From Nautilus pompilius (lineage: Eukaryota > Mollusca > Cephalopoda > Nautilida > Nautilidae), in contig JACATO010000626.1 in assembly GCA_018389105.1 (NCBI GenBank), forward strand, positions 124,001 to 188,000: a stretch of DNA of 64,000 nt, written 5' to 3'. Shown here in pieces: positions 1-12,560 of this stretch. Within the stretch, counting starts at the first letter, position 1. Each line of letters begins with the position of its first letter. The notes beneath the pieces are model-generated. The model was not told the DNA's origin. It did not search any database and was given only the letters and a program-made list of their open reading frames with translations. The position numbers were made by a program, and so were the translations under genes.

Positions 1-1028
1 GGGCGCGTACCGCCATAGACGCCGAGATCGATCGGTTCCTGTGGCAAGGGCGCAAACACCTGGCGAATAAACAGGTAATTAGACTCCCCAGATGCCGTGG
101 AGGGCTAAACATCATAAACCTAGAGAGCAAAACAGGTGCTCAACAAATTATAAATATATTAAACGTCATTAGAACCACTGAGAATAGACCAAGATGGCAC
201 CAGCTACTTTTAGACCGTTTAGCTAAGGCATATCGCGCCCCTAGCGGGATGCATGTCTTAACTAACAATCTTAAACTATACAGAGCACAGAAAAACATAC
301 TAACAGACTACCAGGTTAGCGCCCTCACTAACTGGATCAAGTCCAACACAGACATAACACACAGCATGATCTAGAACAATTATCCCAACGTGATATATAC
401 TTATTCCTGTCATCACGCCCGATCACAGAACCGGACTACAGGGGGAAGTGGTAAACAACCCTAAATTCAGGCCCAATTCCATGGGATAGAATTTGGAATA
501 GCAGTATAAACCGCCTCGTGGATGGATACACCTCTGACATACACTGGAAAATTCTAAGAAACGTACTCCCCACCAGGAGAACAAACACAAATGGAAGCTT
601 ATTAACTCACCGAAATGTCTCAGATGTAATGAGAAGGACGAGACGGCACTACATTGTATATTCTCATGTCCTCTGAATATTGAGCTGTGGTGCCTAGTCC
701 GTGACCTGGTATTTAAAATTAAAAGTTCCCAGGACAAACTTAGTTCATTCTGGCGCATCTATGGATTCACTCCTAGAACTGCCTTTCGAACTTCATGGTT
801 TTCACCCCTCATCGGATAGCCTGGGGTACCCAGAAGGCTTTAGAGGGCGGTCATCTCACCTCAACCAACAAACTCTTCCAAAATCACGTAACACTTTGGT
901 TACGACAAAAATACGCAGTCATGAAGTCCAGTATAAATGATAGAGTAATCTATTCATCCATCTGGCTCATCAACAACACCGTTTACAACTACACCCTGAC
1001 GTCACACCATCCTCAACCATCACCTTAG
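1..1028 (+). pseudogene. LINE copy A: C-terminal part of ORF2 (reverse transcriptase protein), broken
   Basis: This is the 3' end of a Tx1/L1-like ORF2; the window opens inside it. The reading frame from base 3 gives the post-RT region seen in copies D, F and G: RTAIDAEIDRFLWQGRKHLA, then RCRGGLNI and GAQQIIN. The frame is lost near 372. From about 610 a C-terminal zinc knuckle is readable (CLRCNEKDETALHCIFSC, then IELWCLVRDLVF), and after another shift the terminal WLINNTVYNY block ends at 1028. In this family the region follows the RT and is thought to help ORF2 bind nucleic acid. At least three frame breaks make it a dead copy. The family call rests on homology to the better preserved copies in the window. 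Confidence 0.85.
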
Positions 1029-1985
1029 ACCAACCCCACCCTACCCTTGTCTTTCGTCACTCCCTTTCTTTTGTTTCAGATGAAACTAATCTAGAAGACT
1101 CTTAGGAACAGAAGACTTCTCTCTAGTTTTCTTGCTTTTTCAGCAATTTTGTAATTTCAGAATCTTTAAGACGACCTGCGGAGATCTTTTGAAATCCTAA
1201 ATCTTACTATAATTTCAATTCCACCTCCCCCAAACAACTTAACCCCCTCCCCTCTATCAGTGCAAGCCTCTATTTATTTGTAAAGTACTCCTCCCCAAAC
1301 ATCAACCCCGTAAATGGACTAACCATGTTTCTGTCTCCGTTCCTACTATCCACCCTTTACAGTCCAAACTAACATCAAAGGATTTTCAAAAGAAGACGGT
1401 GGTGCGGAATGGGGGGCTGGCCGCTAGGCTACTTCCCGGCATTTCCACCAGCCAGGGAACCTTCGGTCCCCCTACGTGGGAGGATCAAATGATCACCTCT
1501 AAATATTACCATCTGGGAATCTCTGATTCCCCAACGTGGGAGGACTGACCACCACAAATTAGGAAACGGAGGGAGAACGTGACTCCATCCATTTTTCACC
1601 AACAAAAAATAAAAAATAGAACCCACCCCACCTCCATACTCATGTTGGATTTAATAAAAATAAAAAGTGGCCCAAACTCTCCCCTCTCAGCTTCTAAGGA
1701 CACACAGAGAGAAAACTCTGTTCCGAGGGTTCAGCCTGGAAAAATCCTACCTCTCCTGCCGTATTTACGGAGGAGTTGGGTAGCCCGCTGCTCTCACTAG
1801 CAATAGGTACACATACACAAAACACAGGTCGAAATAAGGCCTCACTCATAAACAGCTGTGACGGCCGAACGTGGAACCGACCCAGCTCCCGACACACAAA
1901 CACAACCTTACACACACCCACCACCTCAAAAAAAAAAAGTGTACAGACTCACGAAACTAAACAAACATTTTACCTTTAAAATCTA
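1029..1985 (+). repeat. LINE copy A 3' UTR and tail
   Basis: Non-coding tail of copy A. From about 1400 it is clearly homologous to 48040-48490 (copy D) and 54340-54960 (copy F). Shared blocks include CTACGTGGGAGG, AACGGAGGGAGAACGTG, a GGACACACAGAGAG block and GGGTAGCCCGCTGCTCTC. It ends with a short A-run near 1929-1938, after which the AT-rich flank begins. The 3' UTR of such LINEs is normally what the reverse transcriptase recognises; that role here is inference. Confidence 0.75.
1748..1784 (+). other. Conserved hairpin in LINE 3' UTR (copy A)
   Basis: CTACC and CTCCT pair with GGAG and GGGTAG around a CCGT/ACGG inner stem. The same hairpin occurs in copies D and F with different inner stem bases. 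Confidence 0.6.
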
Positions 1986-3618
1986 AAGTAGATATTCTCT
2001 TTGAAAGTGTGAAAAGGAAAAAAAAAACAAGCCATCTGTTCCCAAACTTCATGACTGCAGTCTCTCGGCCAGTGAGAATTTTCGTGCTATTGCAGTAATT
2101 CTGAAAAATATAACCACATTTGAATTTGCGTTGCATAAAGACGTCAATATTGCAATGGCTATGATTATGTAAATTAAAGAATACAGATTTATATCAATGA
2201 ATCGTCAGTTAATTTTTTTAACGTTTGCGGACAGCTTAGATAACTAGTTTTGTGTGTTTTATTACTTTCATCACAATTATCAGAATGTGTTTCAGGAGTG
2301 CAAGAGAGACAGCATCTTCAACTTTTACTCTGATCCACTGATGCTTTTTTGATAGGTGATGTCACATTATTTCTACAATTCCTGATTATGCAGCTGTAAG
2401 AGAATTACCATAGGTTTAATATTTGAAAGAGTTCAAGTAGGGGGCTCATCTATACATTTAATTAGGAATTAGTGGTACTGTAGGCAGGAAACCATCATAG
2501 CTGATGCAGGCAGCCCAGGGAAGAGGAATGGTCAATCAATAGAATCCATACATTTACTTATATTAGTATGTATTGTCAAGAAACGTTAAGTAAAACAGAT
2601 GGCAGTACATTTTGTATTTTTATGCTGAAAAGATCTTTGGCCAACAGTTGATAAGTAAAGTGATGATACTACAATGATTTCTCTCCTAGTAAATACCTAT
2701 TAGTGCATTCTTAGATACATATTGAAATGGACTGCAGAAGTCTGTTAATAAAGACACGTTAAAGAAAACATTCTCTGAAAGCAAACCCATTAATTTCCAA
2801 ACAATTTAGCAAGAATAAACTTCTAATATCTTTCAAACAGCTATGTGCAATGCCATAACTTTCTGCCAAAGAAGCTAAAACATTTTATGTGGCATGGATG
2901 CATAGAATATATGGGTTCCAATGTCTAAATCAAAAGTAGTTTTATTTAAAGTCACATAAATTTAAATATTTGTTATTTCAAGAAATTCAATAAAATCATT
3001 CAATCTAGTACATAATAGGAGTTGGTACCTTGAACAACATCAGTGTGCCATAACCATAATTAGGTATTATACAAACAAATACCTTATTTAGTGAAAGAAA
3101 AAGTTAACTTCTTACAATTTGTTTTAACTGGTTCCTATAAGAAAAATTGGACAGCCACGATAAGATGCAGCTGTTGTTTTTTCACTGGTGACATCCAGTT
3201 TACTAATAACTTCTCCACAAATTGGAGCCTTCAATGTCAGAACATTTTGAAAAAGTAGTTTCTAAGCCTGAAGTCAGGAAATTTGTACTCTGGGCAAGCT
3301 GATTAAAACAGGTTACCAAAAGCTATGAGAGATGGAGTTTTGATTCTTTCCACAGCCAGTGTTTCGGTTTTTTAAATTTTGGTTTTACTTGGTCACCAAA
3401 GCTAAAACTACACATGTAACTCCTTCTGCTTACTGCTGTGAAGTTTTCTAATTTTCTTAGTTCATGCAAAGTTGGGACAGTGGTTTAAAACATATCTTCA
3501 ACTGTACAGGCAGCAATACTTACACTACACTATATTTTGTTGTTTTCTTAACATTTTTATAATTTTAGAAATATTAATGTAGAAAAAATTCAAACCAAAA
3601 CAGATAAAATCTCTATAA

Positions 3619-3662
<44 letters not shown>

Positions 3663-4660
3663 CAGTTAAATCTGATATAAAGTAATAACATTTGTTTATT
3701 ATTTGTTTAAATATTATTCAGGTAATGTTTACATTTCCCAACAGTAGATTTGTATTATCAATCAACAAGCGCTGTGTTGGGACACTGCACCAATGTGAAA
3801 ATTCTGAAGATGCATTTAAGAGAGAACCATATATGATAGTTTCCTTCCACACACATGGAAATTTCAAAAAAAAATTTTAAATTATAAAATATTTCATAAT
3901 GAATTCCTCATTTAATCCAAGTTCATCAGGGATGTTGCAGTAGGTTAGTGGGACAAATGTGCGGAATATGTTACATTCTGAAAACTCTTACAAGATACTT
4001 TCACAATAATAATAAAAATGGGATATGATACAAATGATAGAGATGTTCTGTACAAGAGATTAATTTTGTCAACAGTGTATGCATTTTGTTTTAAATAGTT
4101 AAAAGTTTTGTAGCAATTAAGAAACTAACTTATTTGCATAGTTTTATTTCCAAAAGGTCACTAATCAGGTACAGCATCTCCTTTTTCATTTTGCTTGATA
4201 AATACTGAAATACGCTTTAATAAATTTTACAAGAACTGGTTTGTACCATCTGAAGATTAACAACTAAAATAAAACTCTCTACTGAGTTGTAAAATTTTAT
4301 CATTAAAGTGATCAGTCTTGACTGTGTTCTACTGCACATAAATCCTTCACAATTGTGTTTAAAACCGCAACGTCTGTTTAAGAAATTGATGGGAATTAAT
4401 TATTTGTATTAGAATTTACTGAATTTTTTGAAAATATATATCTTTTAGAATCTTTCATATACAAAACAGTAAAAACTGGTATTTATTCGAGTCTTTATCA
4501 GCCTGGTTTAACTTTTTTCCATCCAATCACAACCTTTTCTTGAACTACAAATGAAAATTAGAAAAATCTACAAAAATGAGAATAACTTGGCATTTGTTTG
4601 GTTTTCTACCTTTTCTTCTAGCCTTGACTGCACAAAATGCACCCACTTAATTAAAAAGTT
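1986..4660. other. AT-rich non-coding stretch
   Basis: Low-GC DNA with stops in all frames and no recognisable domain. It contains a TA microsatellite at 3621-3658. I see no gene or RNA here. It could be intergenic or intronic. Confidence 0.6.
3621..3658. repeat. (TA)n microsatellite, about 19 units
   Basis: Uninterrupted TA dinucleotides flanked by AT-rich sequence. Confidence 0.95.
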
Positions 4661-4661
4661 T

Positions 4662-4770
4662 ATGGAATGACCGAAAAAGCACAAATGACTTTGCATAAAG
4701 TTCAGTATTCAAAACATAATTTAAGTAGAAAGGAAAAAATGCAATCTATAGTGCAGAAAGTAAAACAAAT
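4662..4770 (+). repeat. Dispersed repeat, related to 33125-33215
   Basis: Shares the order GGAATG, GCACAAATGACTT, AGTTCAGTA and TATAGTGCAGAAAGTAAAA with 33125-33215 (there GCACTAATGACTT), with small indels between blocks. It overlaps a chance 135-residue open frame that has no recognisable protein features. Class unknown; probably an old interspersed repeat. Confidence 0.5.
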
Positions 4771-5079
4771 AGTAGTCAGTCACTATACCTTATCCATCAG
4801 CGAGGTTAATGAAACACTGCAACCAAGAAGTGTTAATTTTTGGCCCAGAATAAAAATTGGAAATTTTGCAAACAAAGATTTCATAATCATTTTCACTCAC
4901 ACAGTCCATTACACCAACTTTTCCAAAATCTTCAAACATTTGATTGTTCTGACAACATTGAAATACCATAGAAAACACACAAAACATATTAATACATTAC
5001 TCAACCAGGAAAAAATGCAGCTAAAAAGTACATCCGAAAGCATGTATATTACAGAAATATTAGTCTACACTTGATGCAT

Positions 5080-5385
5080 TCAAGATTTTTCTTTAAAATG
5101 GCAATGTACCTGACAGAATTGAGACATCCTTTGGGAACAAATTGTTTCTCACCATGCCAAATGCAGCCCATAACATGACACTCCATCCTCCTTACTTGAC
5201 CTGTGGTTTATGCACATTAGGCTTGGAGGCTTTTGTTGGACTTCTCCAAAACCCAGGTGAGGATGTCAAATTGAATTGCTGAAACCTGGATTCAATGGAG
5301 AAAAATTCATGCCACCATTTTTGGCAGTCATGCCAGATGCATCCGCCGTCAAAATATAAAGCATTCTATTTTTTTGAGACGGGGT
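5080..5385 (-). pseudogene. Tc1-like transposase fragment
   Basis: Read on the minus strand, the segment gives WHEFFSIESRF, then FWRSPTKASKP, then a GGWSVMLWAAFG-like block. This matches the middle of Tc1/mariner transposases, where a LFSDESRF motif holds a catalytic Asp and is followed by a VWRKPGEAYNP block and a KHGGGSVMVWG block. Here the Asp position reads Ile (FSIESRF), and an in-frame stop precedes GGWSV, so the copy is inactive. No terminal inverted repeats were found. The call rests on motif order. Confidence 0.6.
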
Positions 5386-6009
5386 TTCTTATGTACTACA
5401 CATTATCTGCAGCCAAGCAGGTAGAGATTATATTAGACCAGTTTTGGCTTATTTTTGTTTCATGGTCAATGTCAACAACAGTATCTTGGCAACAAATGCA
5501 GACGTGGTTAGTAAACAATATCTGTCATAATCCAAACTACTATGCCATATCAGTAACATTTGCGTCAGCGAACTTTGCACTATATACGGGTGGTCACTCG
5601 TTACTGACAGATCAGGTTGTTATTTTACATTATGCAAGAACAGCACTGCTGGTAGAGGAAAGGGATTTTCACATTTTACCACAGAAATTCTCACATTCTC
5701 AATTAATAATTTTGGTATAAATGAGTTTGTTGTTCTGTTTTTTGGAAACTAAACAAAGAGCTTCAAAGCCAACATTCTCAGTCCACAGTCAAGGATGTAG
5801 GATAGTTTTTCTGATGAGGTAAATTGAAATTTCATGCACCTATTCTGCAGGATGTCACTACATGCTATATATCTTCCCTGACCATAATCTGGAAGAAGAA
5901 TCAGGGCATTCGAGTTATTTTCCTGACACAAATTCAACAGAACACTTGGATCATCAACTGAAAGCAACACACCCAAATCATAACAATATGATAAATTATA
6001 GCAAGTTCT

Positions 6010-6085
6010 CACATGCATATGGAAAACCTAGACTTGGGTATATCTTGTTGGAAGAAGAATTCCCGCCCAATAGGATGTCTTCTAG
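6010..6085 (-). pseudogene. Second Tc1-like scrap with a QQD motif
   Basis: The minus strand reads IGREFFFQQDIPKSR, resembling the Tc1 block with FQQDNDPKHTS where the second catalytic Asp lies. It sits upstream, in minus-strand order, of the SDE-like block at 5080-5385. That is the wrong order for one intact copy, so this is either a second insertion or a rearranged one. The match is very short. Confidence 0.4.
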
Positions 6086-7971
6086 AGCAAATGGAATTAT
6101 GGATGAAAACCTGCATGTATCTGCTACTAGAAGTCAGTATATCTTCACTATTCCAATTTCTGGCACCTTTGCCAGACACGCAGCCATACACTTGTAATGA
6201 TCCACTGCAATGCTTCACTTTAGCTGTTCTACAGTCACTGATCTGCCTGTGAACAAACAGCTGTTAATTGTTGGTAAAAAGTTAATAAATTCATTTCTGC
6301 TGCCCATTTCAGACTTATGGGGTTGCCTATTCTCAGGAATGAATTTTAGCCAGATGCATATCTGTTGACACCACTTTGCCTTTAAAGACTCTTGCAGTTT
6401 TCTTCAAAAAACATCACCATCATATTTGCAGCCAGGCCATTTCCAATTCTCCAACTAGCTGATCGTTTGTCATGTAAAAGCATACCAGAGGTACTTTAAG
6501 CAGTTTGGGATTTCTTCCTCAAACACTTCCATTATTAACAATGCCAGTTTTATGTATTTTCCTCAGTCATGCAAACTGCTCTCACCCTCTAAAATGAAGT
6601 TGGGCTGCAATCTGTCACATGAAGTAGCCTTCACTAGCGAAGACTTTGGGTTTTATATGTTTATCATGTGTTATTTCCTTCCCAGGAATCAGTATACACG
6701 AAACATTCACAACACAATGAAGAATTACTAAATCTAAAAATAATTTCTTTGAGATTATAAAGAGACAGAATAGGTAACATACCATTCTATTCAATTTAAC
6801 TCGCTTCCAAATTTTTTCTAAAACTGCATTCATTAATTTTATCCAGAAAATTATACCCGTGATGAACAGTAAGCAGACTAGTGTTTTCTAAATGCTATTA
6901 CTAATGAAGAGACGACAAAAATTCTAGTCTCCTGTTAAATACCCTGATCTCTATTCATCTGACTAATTTCTAGTTTCTGTGTTGCTCACTATGGCTTTAG
7001 TACCTTCTTATGTCAACTGACAAGAGATGCAAACATTGTGGAAATCTTCTAAAGTACCAGCCGCACTTTTGTTGGAAATGCAATTCCTCTTATCTAATTA
7101 TAAAGTTTGTTCTATCTGTAATTAAAATCATGCATTTACACCATCTATTCAGGTGAAGTAGCCAGCCCATTAATTGCTTGCTTTCTTTCTCTACAATGAC
7201 GGGATTATTATTAGCTGGCTCACACCACCAAAAATTCAAAATTCTTTACAAAACAGTTCTGCATTATTCAGAAGCATTAATAGAGAGATTTGTGGTTAAT
7301 TTTCTTCAGAGACTCATTTTTCTAGTTAAGTTACGCTCCTGTGAAACCTAATAATAATTTGAAAATTCAAGTTAATGATTAAAAATTTTTTTATCACTTC
7401 ACAAAGAAATTAATGACAAACTACCGCTGTCTTTACATAATCACTATTTTCAAGACTATTGAGTGAGAAAGCAGCTTTTTTATAGGCATCACCATGATTA
7501 ACCAATGTAACTATGGCATAATAATTTAGTACCAAGCTAGCTTTACAAATATAAATAAAATTACTACTATTGAAGAAACATGTCTAGAATGGTTCTTTAA
7601 TTTCTTGATGTAATCACATTATACCGCTTTTCCATTACACAAGTTAAACAAACTGTATTAGATTAGTAACTTCACAGCTCTATTCTTTAGTGGTGATATC
7701 AAAATGGCTAAAGTCTTTTTCACCAAAAGTCAACACAATCTCCTCCACAAAAATTACCTCCATTTGTCTGTAGCTGAAATTTACTTTTAATAAACAAAGA
7801 AATAAAGGTTTAATTAAAATTAGCTTTTCAAACTTAAACCTTTCAGTGCTGGTGGTCAACATTTTAATTTCCACCTTCTCACAACCATTTGTTGACTGAA
7901 TGACTGAAGTGGCCAGAGCTGTAATTTCTCTGAATTTTGACGGAGGTCTTGTTCTTCTACTCGCTGTTTTC
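6086..7971. other. AT-rich non-coding stretch
   Basis: No convincing gene, RNA or repeat was seen. An open frame on the minus strand (7680-8021) has no recognisable domain. Its upstream edge overlaps the candidate exon at 7972-8013 in a different frame. Confidence 0.5.
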
Positions 7972-8013
7972 TCAATGGTAGTCTTCTGTGGCCAGAATGC
8001 TGACATCTTCCAG
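7972..8013 (-). CDS. Candidate terminal exon of the minus-strand coiled-coil gene
   Basis: After a TTGTACAG acceptor the minus strand reads LEDVSILATEDYH and then TGA. The phase (0) agrees with the exon at 15640-15741, which ends in phase 0. The acceptor lacks a strong pyrimidine tract and the distance is 7.6 kb, so this is only a candidate. Other 3' exons may lie between. Confidence 0.25.
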   Translation of the reverse strand: MEDVSILATEDYH

Positions 8014-9837
8014 CTGTACAACTATTTTCATTTAATGTACTAGTTCATTGTCTGTTGATGTTGAACGATTTATAAATTATATATTTTAGGATCTTCAAAA
8101 ATCATGATGTTCCTTAGCTTTCACTGAAATAGCCAGGCTTAGTAATCTGTTTAAAGTTTAAGCAGTAACCAAACTCATTTCTAAAGATTCTTCACAATGA
8201 TAGCCACATCGCTGCAAAATACACGATCCGCAGTCCTATCACTTCCTCTAACCAGAACTGATTATAGACAGCGCAGCTAATATTTAATTAAATAAAAAAC
8301 CCTTAAAAGTAGATAAGTATTGCATACCCTGAAATAGATTTTAAAAGAAAATTTAAAGAACCTTGCTTTTATTTCAAAGATCAATGAGAGCATATTACAA
8401 ATATAGAAAACTTAACTAAATAATTCTTCATTAAGTTCAATGAACTTGGAAAATGAATAAAAAAGCATTGAATAAATATAAAATTCCATTTTGCTGCATA
8501 TTTATTCAAGTGTAATCTGTTGATACAAGCAGCCAGTTCTATTTTAGCCCTCTACAAACAATCAGTCCAAAAGGATTTGCACACCTGCATATTTACTATA
8601 GAGTTCTCAAAAATATTTCATATGAAAAAATTGTGAAGTGAAAAAAGAAAACTAAAACAATTTTGATATTATTTTGTTTTAATACCCTAACCCTAATATT
8701 AAGTTTACTAATTTCATTTTTGTCAGTACTAACTGAGCTGAGCTGAGCTCACAGTAGTTTGAAGTTCTCTCTAAAAGCAGATGTAAAACAACAGAAAATT
8801 ATTTCCTGTTCTGTTACTGTTAATAAAGTAACCAATAAATGGATTTACATTTTGCACCATCATCAGGATTTAGTCCTGAGGACAATGACGATCAAAGCTG
8901 ACCAGTCAGGAACTACCAAACCAATGTTGAAGAATCTTTTAACCAAAGTGAAACAAATTTAATTGTTTTTTAAATATCAAAATTAGTTTCTCATACTTGA
9001 GATGACAATTTAACCCACCTACCACAAATTGGGAAGAGTTATCAGCTGTGCCTCTGAAAATATTCATGTAGTTTCCAAAGAGAAAACTTAGAATTTCTTT
9101 GTTAATAATAAAATATTTTGTTACAAAAATCCAGTTAGTTCAATGCTTAGCTGGGATACAAACCACAGAAAAGTGTGGGGAGACCAATGAGATAGTGCAA
9201 TAAAACACATTTTAGTAAGAATGAAATTGTAAAACGTTATCTAATTTTGTTGATAATAAACTTGCAAACCACACGTGTGTTCGTGAATACAACAAAAGTC
9301 AGCCGTCTTTTTCAGTTCACCATATCACATTTAGTCGTACCGATGTTTTAAATTTTGTCCTAAATTGCTCAAACTACAAATTGGATTGTTTACTCCACAG
9401 TTTCCAATTAATCCACATCAAATAAGGCAGTTATTTATATGGCAGCTGCCAATTCAAAGAACATATTCATAAAGGGCCACTCTTCAGCAGAGATATGAAA
9501 AACAATTCAGTGTTTAGGTAAGATTTCTAGATCACTCAAAATGGCAATCACCGCAAGCTCTGAGTGTCACTGATACTTTAATCTCAGCTTCGTCATAATA
9601 GGTTAACATCTCAACACAATACAGCTGACACTAACACAAGATAAGAGTATATATATACTGTATATTTTGTTGTAGAAGCAATTCACTGTTAAGCTCACTG
9701 AAGCTTAAAAAACTACTTAATCAATAACAAGTGAAGCTGACCAATTAATATCTATCTTTTTCAATCCTAATTATGTATAAATACCCTTCATCTCACAATC
9801 TCTCTCATAAAGTCATGCAAATTGTACACGGCAGCCT
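8014..9837. other. AT-rich non-coding stretch
   Basis: Nothing coding was recognised. It contains two telomere-like units (CCCTAACCCTAA, 8685-8696) and a short GAGCT repeat near 8736, both too short to mean much. Confidence 0.5.
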
Positions 9838-9875
9838 TTAACCTTTGGATGCAGCACTGGGTCCGAGAGACCCAG
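9838..9875 (+). repeat. piggyBac-like left terminus with internal hairpin
   Basis: TTAA target motif, a short GC-richer terminal block, then a 7-bp perfect inverted repeat with a 5-base loop (CTGGGTC, CGAGA, GACCCAG). Confidence 0.55.
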
Positions 9876-10574
9876 CATAATTTTTGTTTTCTAATAACTG
9901 TTATAGATGCATTTTTCATCTTGGCTCTCTCTGTATTTTTATACTATGTTGTGACAAATATTTATGAAATATAATTTCATAAAAAAAATTATATTGGTAT
10001 GGGAGAAAAATTTTAAATTAGTAAGCTAATTTCCCAGTCATTGTCTCTCACCAACCCTGTTTATTTCAATGTTGTAAATCCAATAGAAACCTTTGTTCTA
10101 CCTAGTGTTTTTTTCAGGATTTATTTGGTACATACAAATCTCCATATGGAGATGGAAAAACTATTTCAAAGGACAGTGAAAACGTCTGTTACATGTATGT
10201 TTTTGACATTCTAAACTGTAAAAAATGTTTAGGGGTGCAGTGTTTTTACAATTAATCGATATTTCACTGCGAGTATTCATTCATTTCTTTATGTTCATAT
10301 ATTATATGTTATAAAACTTGAGACAAAATAGTAATCGTATCTGTTTTATACTTCATTGTTACCATTATATTATTAATTTGTTTGGCAGATACCCTTGGCA
10401 AATTTTATTATACAAATGTATACATGTCAACTGTAAATGCTAAGATGCTAAGTAGATGCCATGCATAACTAATTTTTTTAGTACTTATCTGTATTAAAGT
10501 AATACTCAAATGTAGAGACTAGGAATGTGTTATGAATATGGTATCACAATGCATATATTTTCCAGGTTTCCAAA

Positions 10575-11780
10575 ATGGAAAAATGCAATGCGACTATGCT
10601 AACTGCAGAGATGGTGGTAGAATTAGCGACTGAAGAGATTATGGATGTAGACAAGGAGTCATAATATTCTGAAACATTAAAACATTGATGAAGCACACTA
10701 TGAACCTGAAGAGGACGTTGAACATTGGAGGACAGAAGATTCACCAACTTGCTCAGCTTCAGGTATCCAGTTTATGCAAAGAATCTTGTGTTAGTGACGA
10801 CAATAGTTTTTCTGAGTCTTCTGAAGAGGAACCTGAAGACAATGCCCAAAAGACAAATAGACTAAGCTGCAATGGCACATACTGGAGCAAAAACCCTCCC
10901 GCTCAAGGAAAAACACAAAGCCACAACATAAGGAACTCTCTGGGACCTGCACCAGAAACAAATTGTCAACTAAAGATTCCTGGGATCATTTTGTCTTTAA
11001 CAACATGATTGAGAAATTTGCAAGTGTTTAAATCTTGAAGGATGAAGAACAACAGCAAGTAAGGAGAAAGAATGCAAAGATATATCTGAAAATGAGCTTC
11101 TGTCTTTTGTGGGCCTTTCTCTTTCGGTAGGAATATAAGAAAAACTGGGACATTTCCCCTTGGGAGCTGTTCGGAGACCCAATTTTCAAACCTGATACAT
11201 AGACCCACAACATCTATTGAAATATTTGAAGATATTCACTGTTTCCTGAGGGTTGATGAAAAAAGGACAAGAGAATTTCATCTACAAATAGACCTCATGG
11301 CAACTTTTAGATATGTACAAGATCTTTTTCTTGCTAATTGCAGAAAGAGATTTGTTACCAGTGATTGTGTGACAGCAGATGAACAGTTGATGCAAGTTCA
11401 CTTGGTATGCAAATGACGGGATTGTCTGCACTGGAAAATAGCCTGCTGAAAAAGTCCAGAGAAATCTTCGATCAAGCATTTTGCAGCAGTTATGCAGTCA
11501 ATTGAGGAACATAAGTCACAGCATAACAACAGACAATTTCTTCATAAGCATACCCCTTGCTGAAGCACTACTTGAGAAAGGACTGATAATTGTGGAGATG
11601 CTCTGCGAAAACAAGCCAGACACACCTGGTTTGATGAAGGCTTACGAGTTCCGAGAATTTCATAGTTCTGAATTAGGTATCAAGACAACACCACCATGGT
11701 GAGCTGTGCGCCCAAGAAAGATAAGGCTTATCATTTTGTTGAGCATAATGCATCATGACAAGGCAGTAGATGATCAGAGC
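10575..11780 (+). pseudogene. piggyBac-like transposase, heavily degraded
   Basis: Recognisable blocks occur in family order across changing frames. An acidic N-terminal region (SESSEEEPED, near 10810) is followed by WSKNPPAQGKTQSHNIRNSL, the entry to the core. Near 11220-11390 comes DEKRTREFHLQIDLMATFR, then TADEQLM, which corresponds to the family's catalytic DEQLV block. At 11523 ITTDNFFISIPLAEALLEKG matches the ITTDNFFTS block. HHDKAVDDQ then appears near 11750. piggyBac transposases cut and paste at TTAA. With stops throughout it cannot make a protein. Confidence 0.75.
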
Positions 11781-12560
11781 AGGAAGAAAAATAAATAAAT
11801 AGTTACAAGAAAAGAGAAAAGTTATTTGTATTCAGAGAAATGCAGTTATTTCAGGCTTTTGCCATTACCACATTAGTAACAGAACTTACTGTTTTGGTGA
11901 TCACTTGGCATTGATTATCAGGGTTATTTTGCATACCAAAACTAATCCTTCAGTACTATTGACAACAGAAAGATTGCTGGAATTTAACTACATTAACTAC
12001 TTCTAGTAATGAAAATAAGCGGGTAAAAAAAGCCAAGTAATTTTCTTTCTATTTATGTTGTAAAAATCTACAAGATCTGCCAAATACAAACCCAACAAAG
12101 GAAAAAAAGCTAAAAGACCAACTATTAGACTGCACAGAACCAACCAACTCTTTAGAAAACAATCTAACAGCACCAGTTGAAGGTTGAGAGATCCCTCCAA
12201 CCCGTACCTTATTACCACTTTTCTCTTAACCTGTCTCCTATGAACAATATCCCAGCACTTCTCATCTACACATCACTTTGGGTTCCACCCAGATACTGAC
12301 ATTTTGTAGACGTAGTATGATTATTCTTGTACACTTGTATTTACTGGTGAGATTCTTAGTTTTGAGGTAACTTATCTTATGGTGATAAACTTTTAATTTA
12401 AAAATGGTCAATACAACCCCCTCAGTTTTATACTTTAAAATATAAGATCCAGTTTGCATCTGGACAGTAGGTTTCACCTTAAACCCTTCACTCTACCTTT
12501 ATTATACCAAAGGCTTAAAGTGAATATTATTTATGTGATTTCGATCTATACTATGAAAGG
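11781..12560. other. Non-coding stretch between piggyBac remnant and ND2 insertion
   Basis: May include the decayed C-terminus of the piggyBac copy. I could not recognise it, and I see no other gene. Confidence 0.4.

Larger units (their letters stand above)
9838..11780 (+). mobile_element. Decayed piggyBac-like DNA transposon
   Basis: The left end is TTAACCTTTGGATGCAG at 9838. It starts with the TTAA target used by piggyBac and is followed by a perfect CTGGGTC/GACCCAG hairpin at 9857-9875. A degraded piggyBac transposase follows from about 10575. A right inverted repeat was not found before the ND2 insertion at 12561, so the right boundary is approximate. The element looks old, with many stops and shifts. 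Confidence 0.65.

Noticed and set aside
4667..5074. 135-residue plus-strand open frame
   Set aside because: Lies over a dispersed repeat and AT-rich DNA; no motif.
5295..5720. 141-residue plus-strand open frame
   Set aside because: It is antisense to a Tc1-like transposase remnant, whose motifs on the minus strand explain the segment better.
7680..8021. 113-residue minus-strand open frame
   Set aside because: No domain, low coding character and no clear splice context for this frame; treated as chance.
8685..8696. Telomere-like CCCTAACCCTAA
   Set aside because: Only two units; expected by chance in this much AT-rich DNA.
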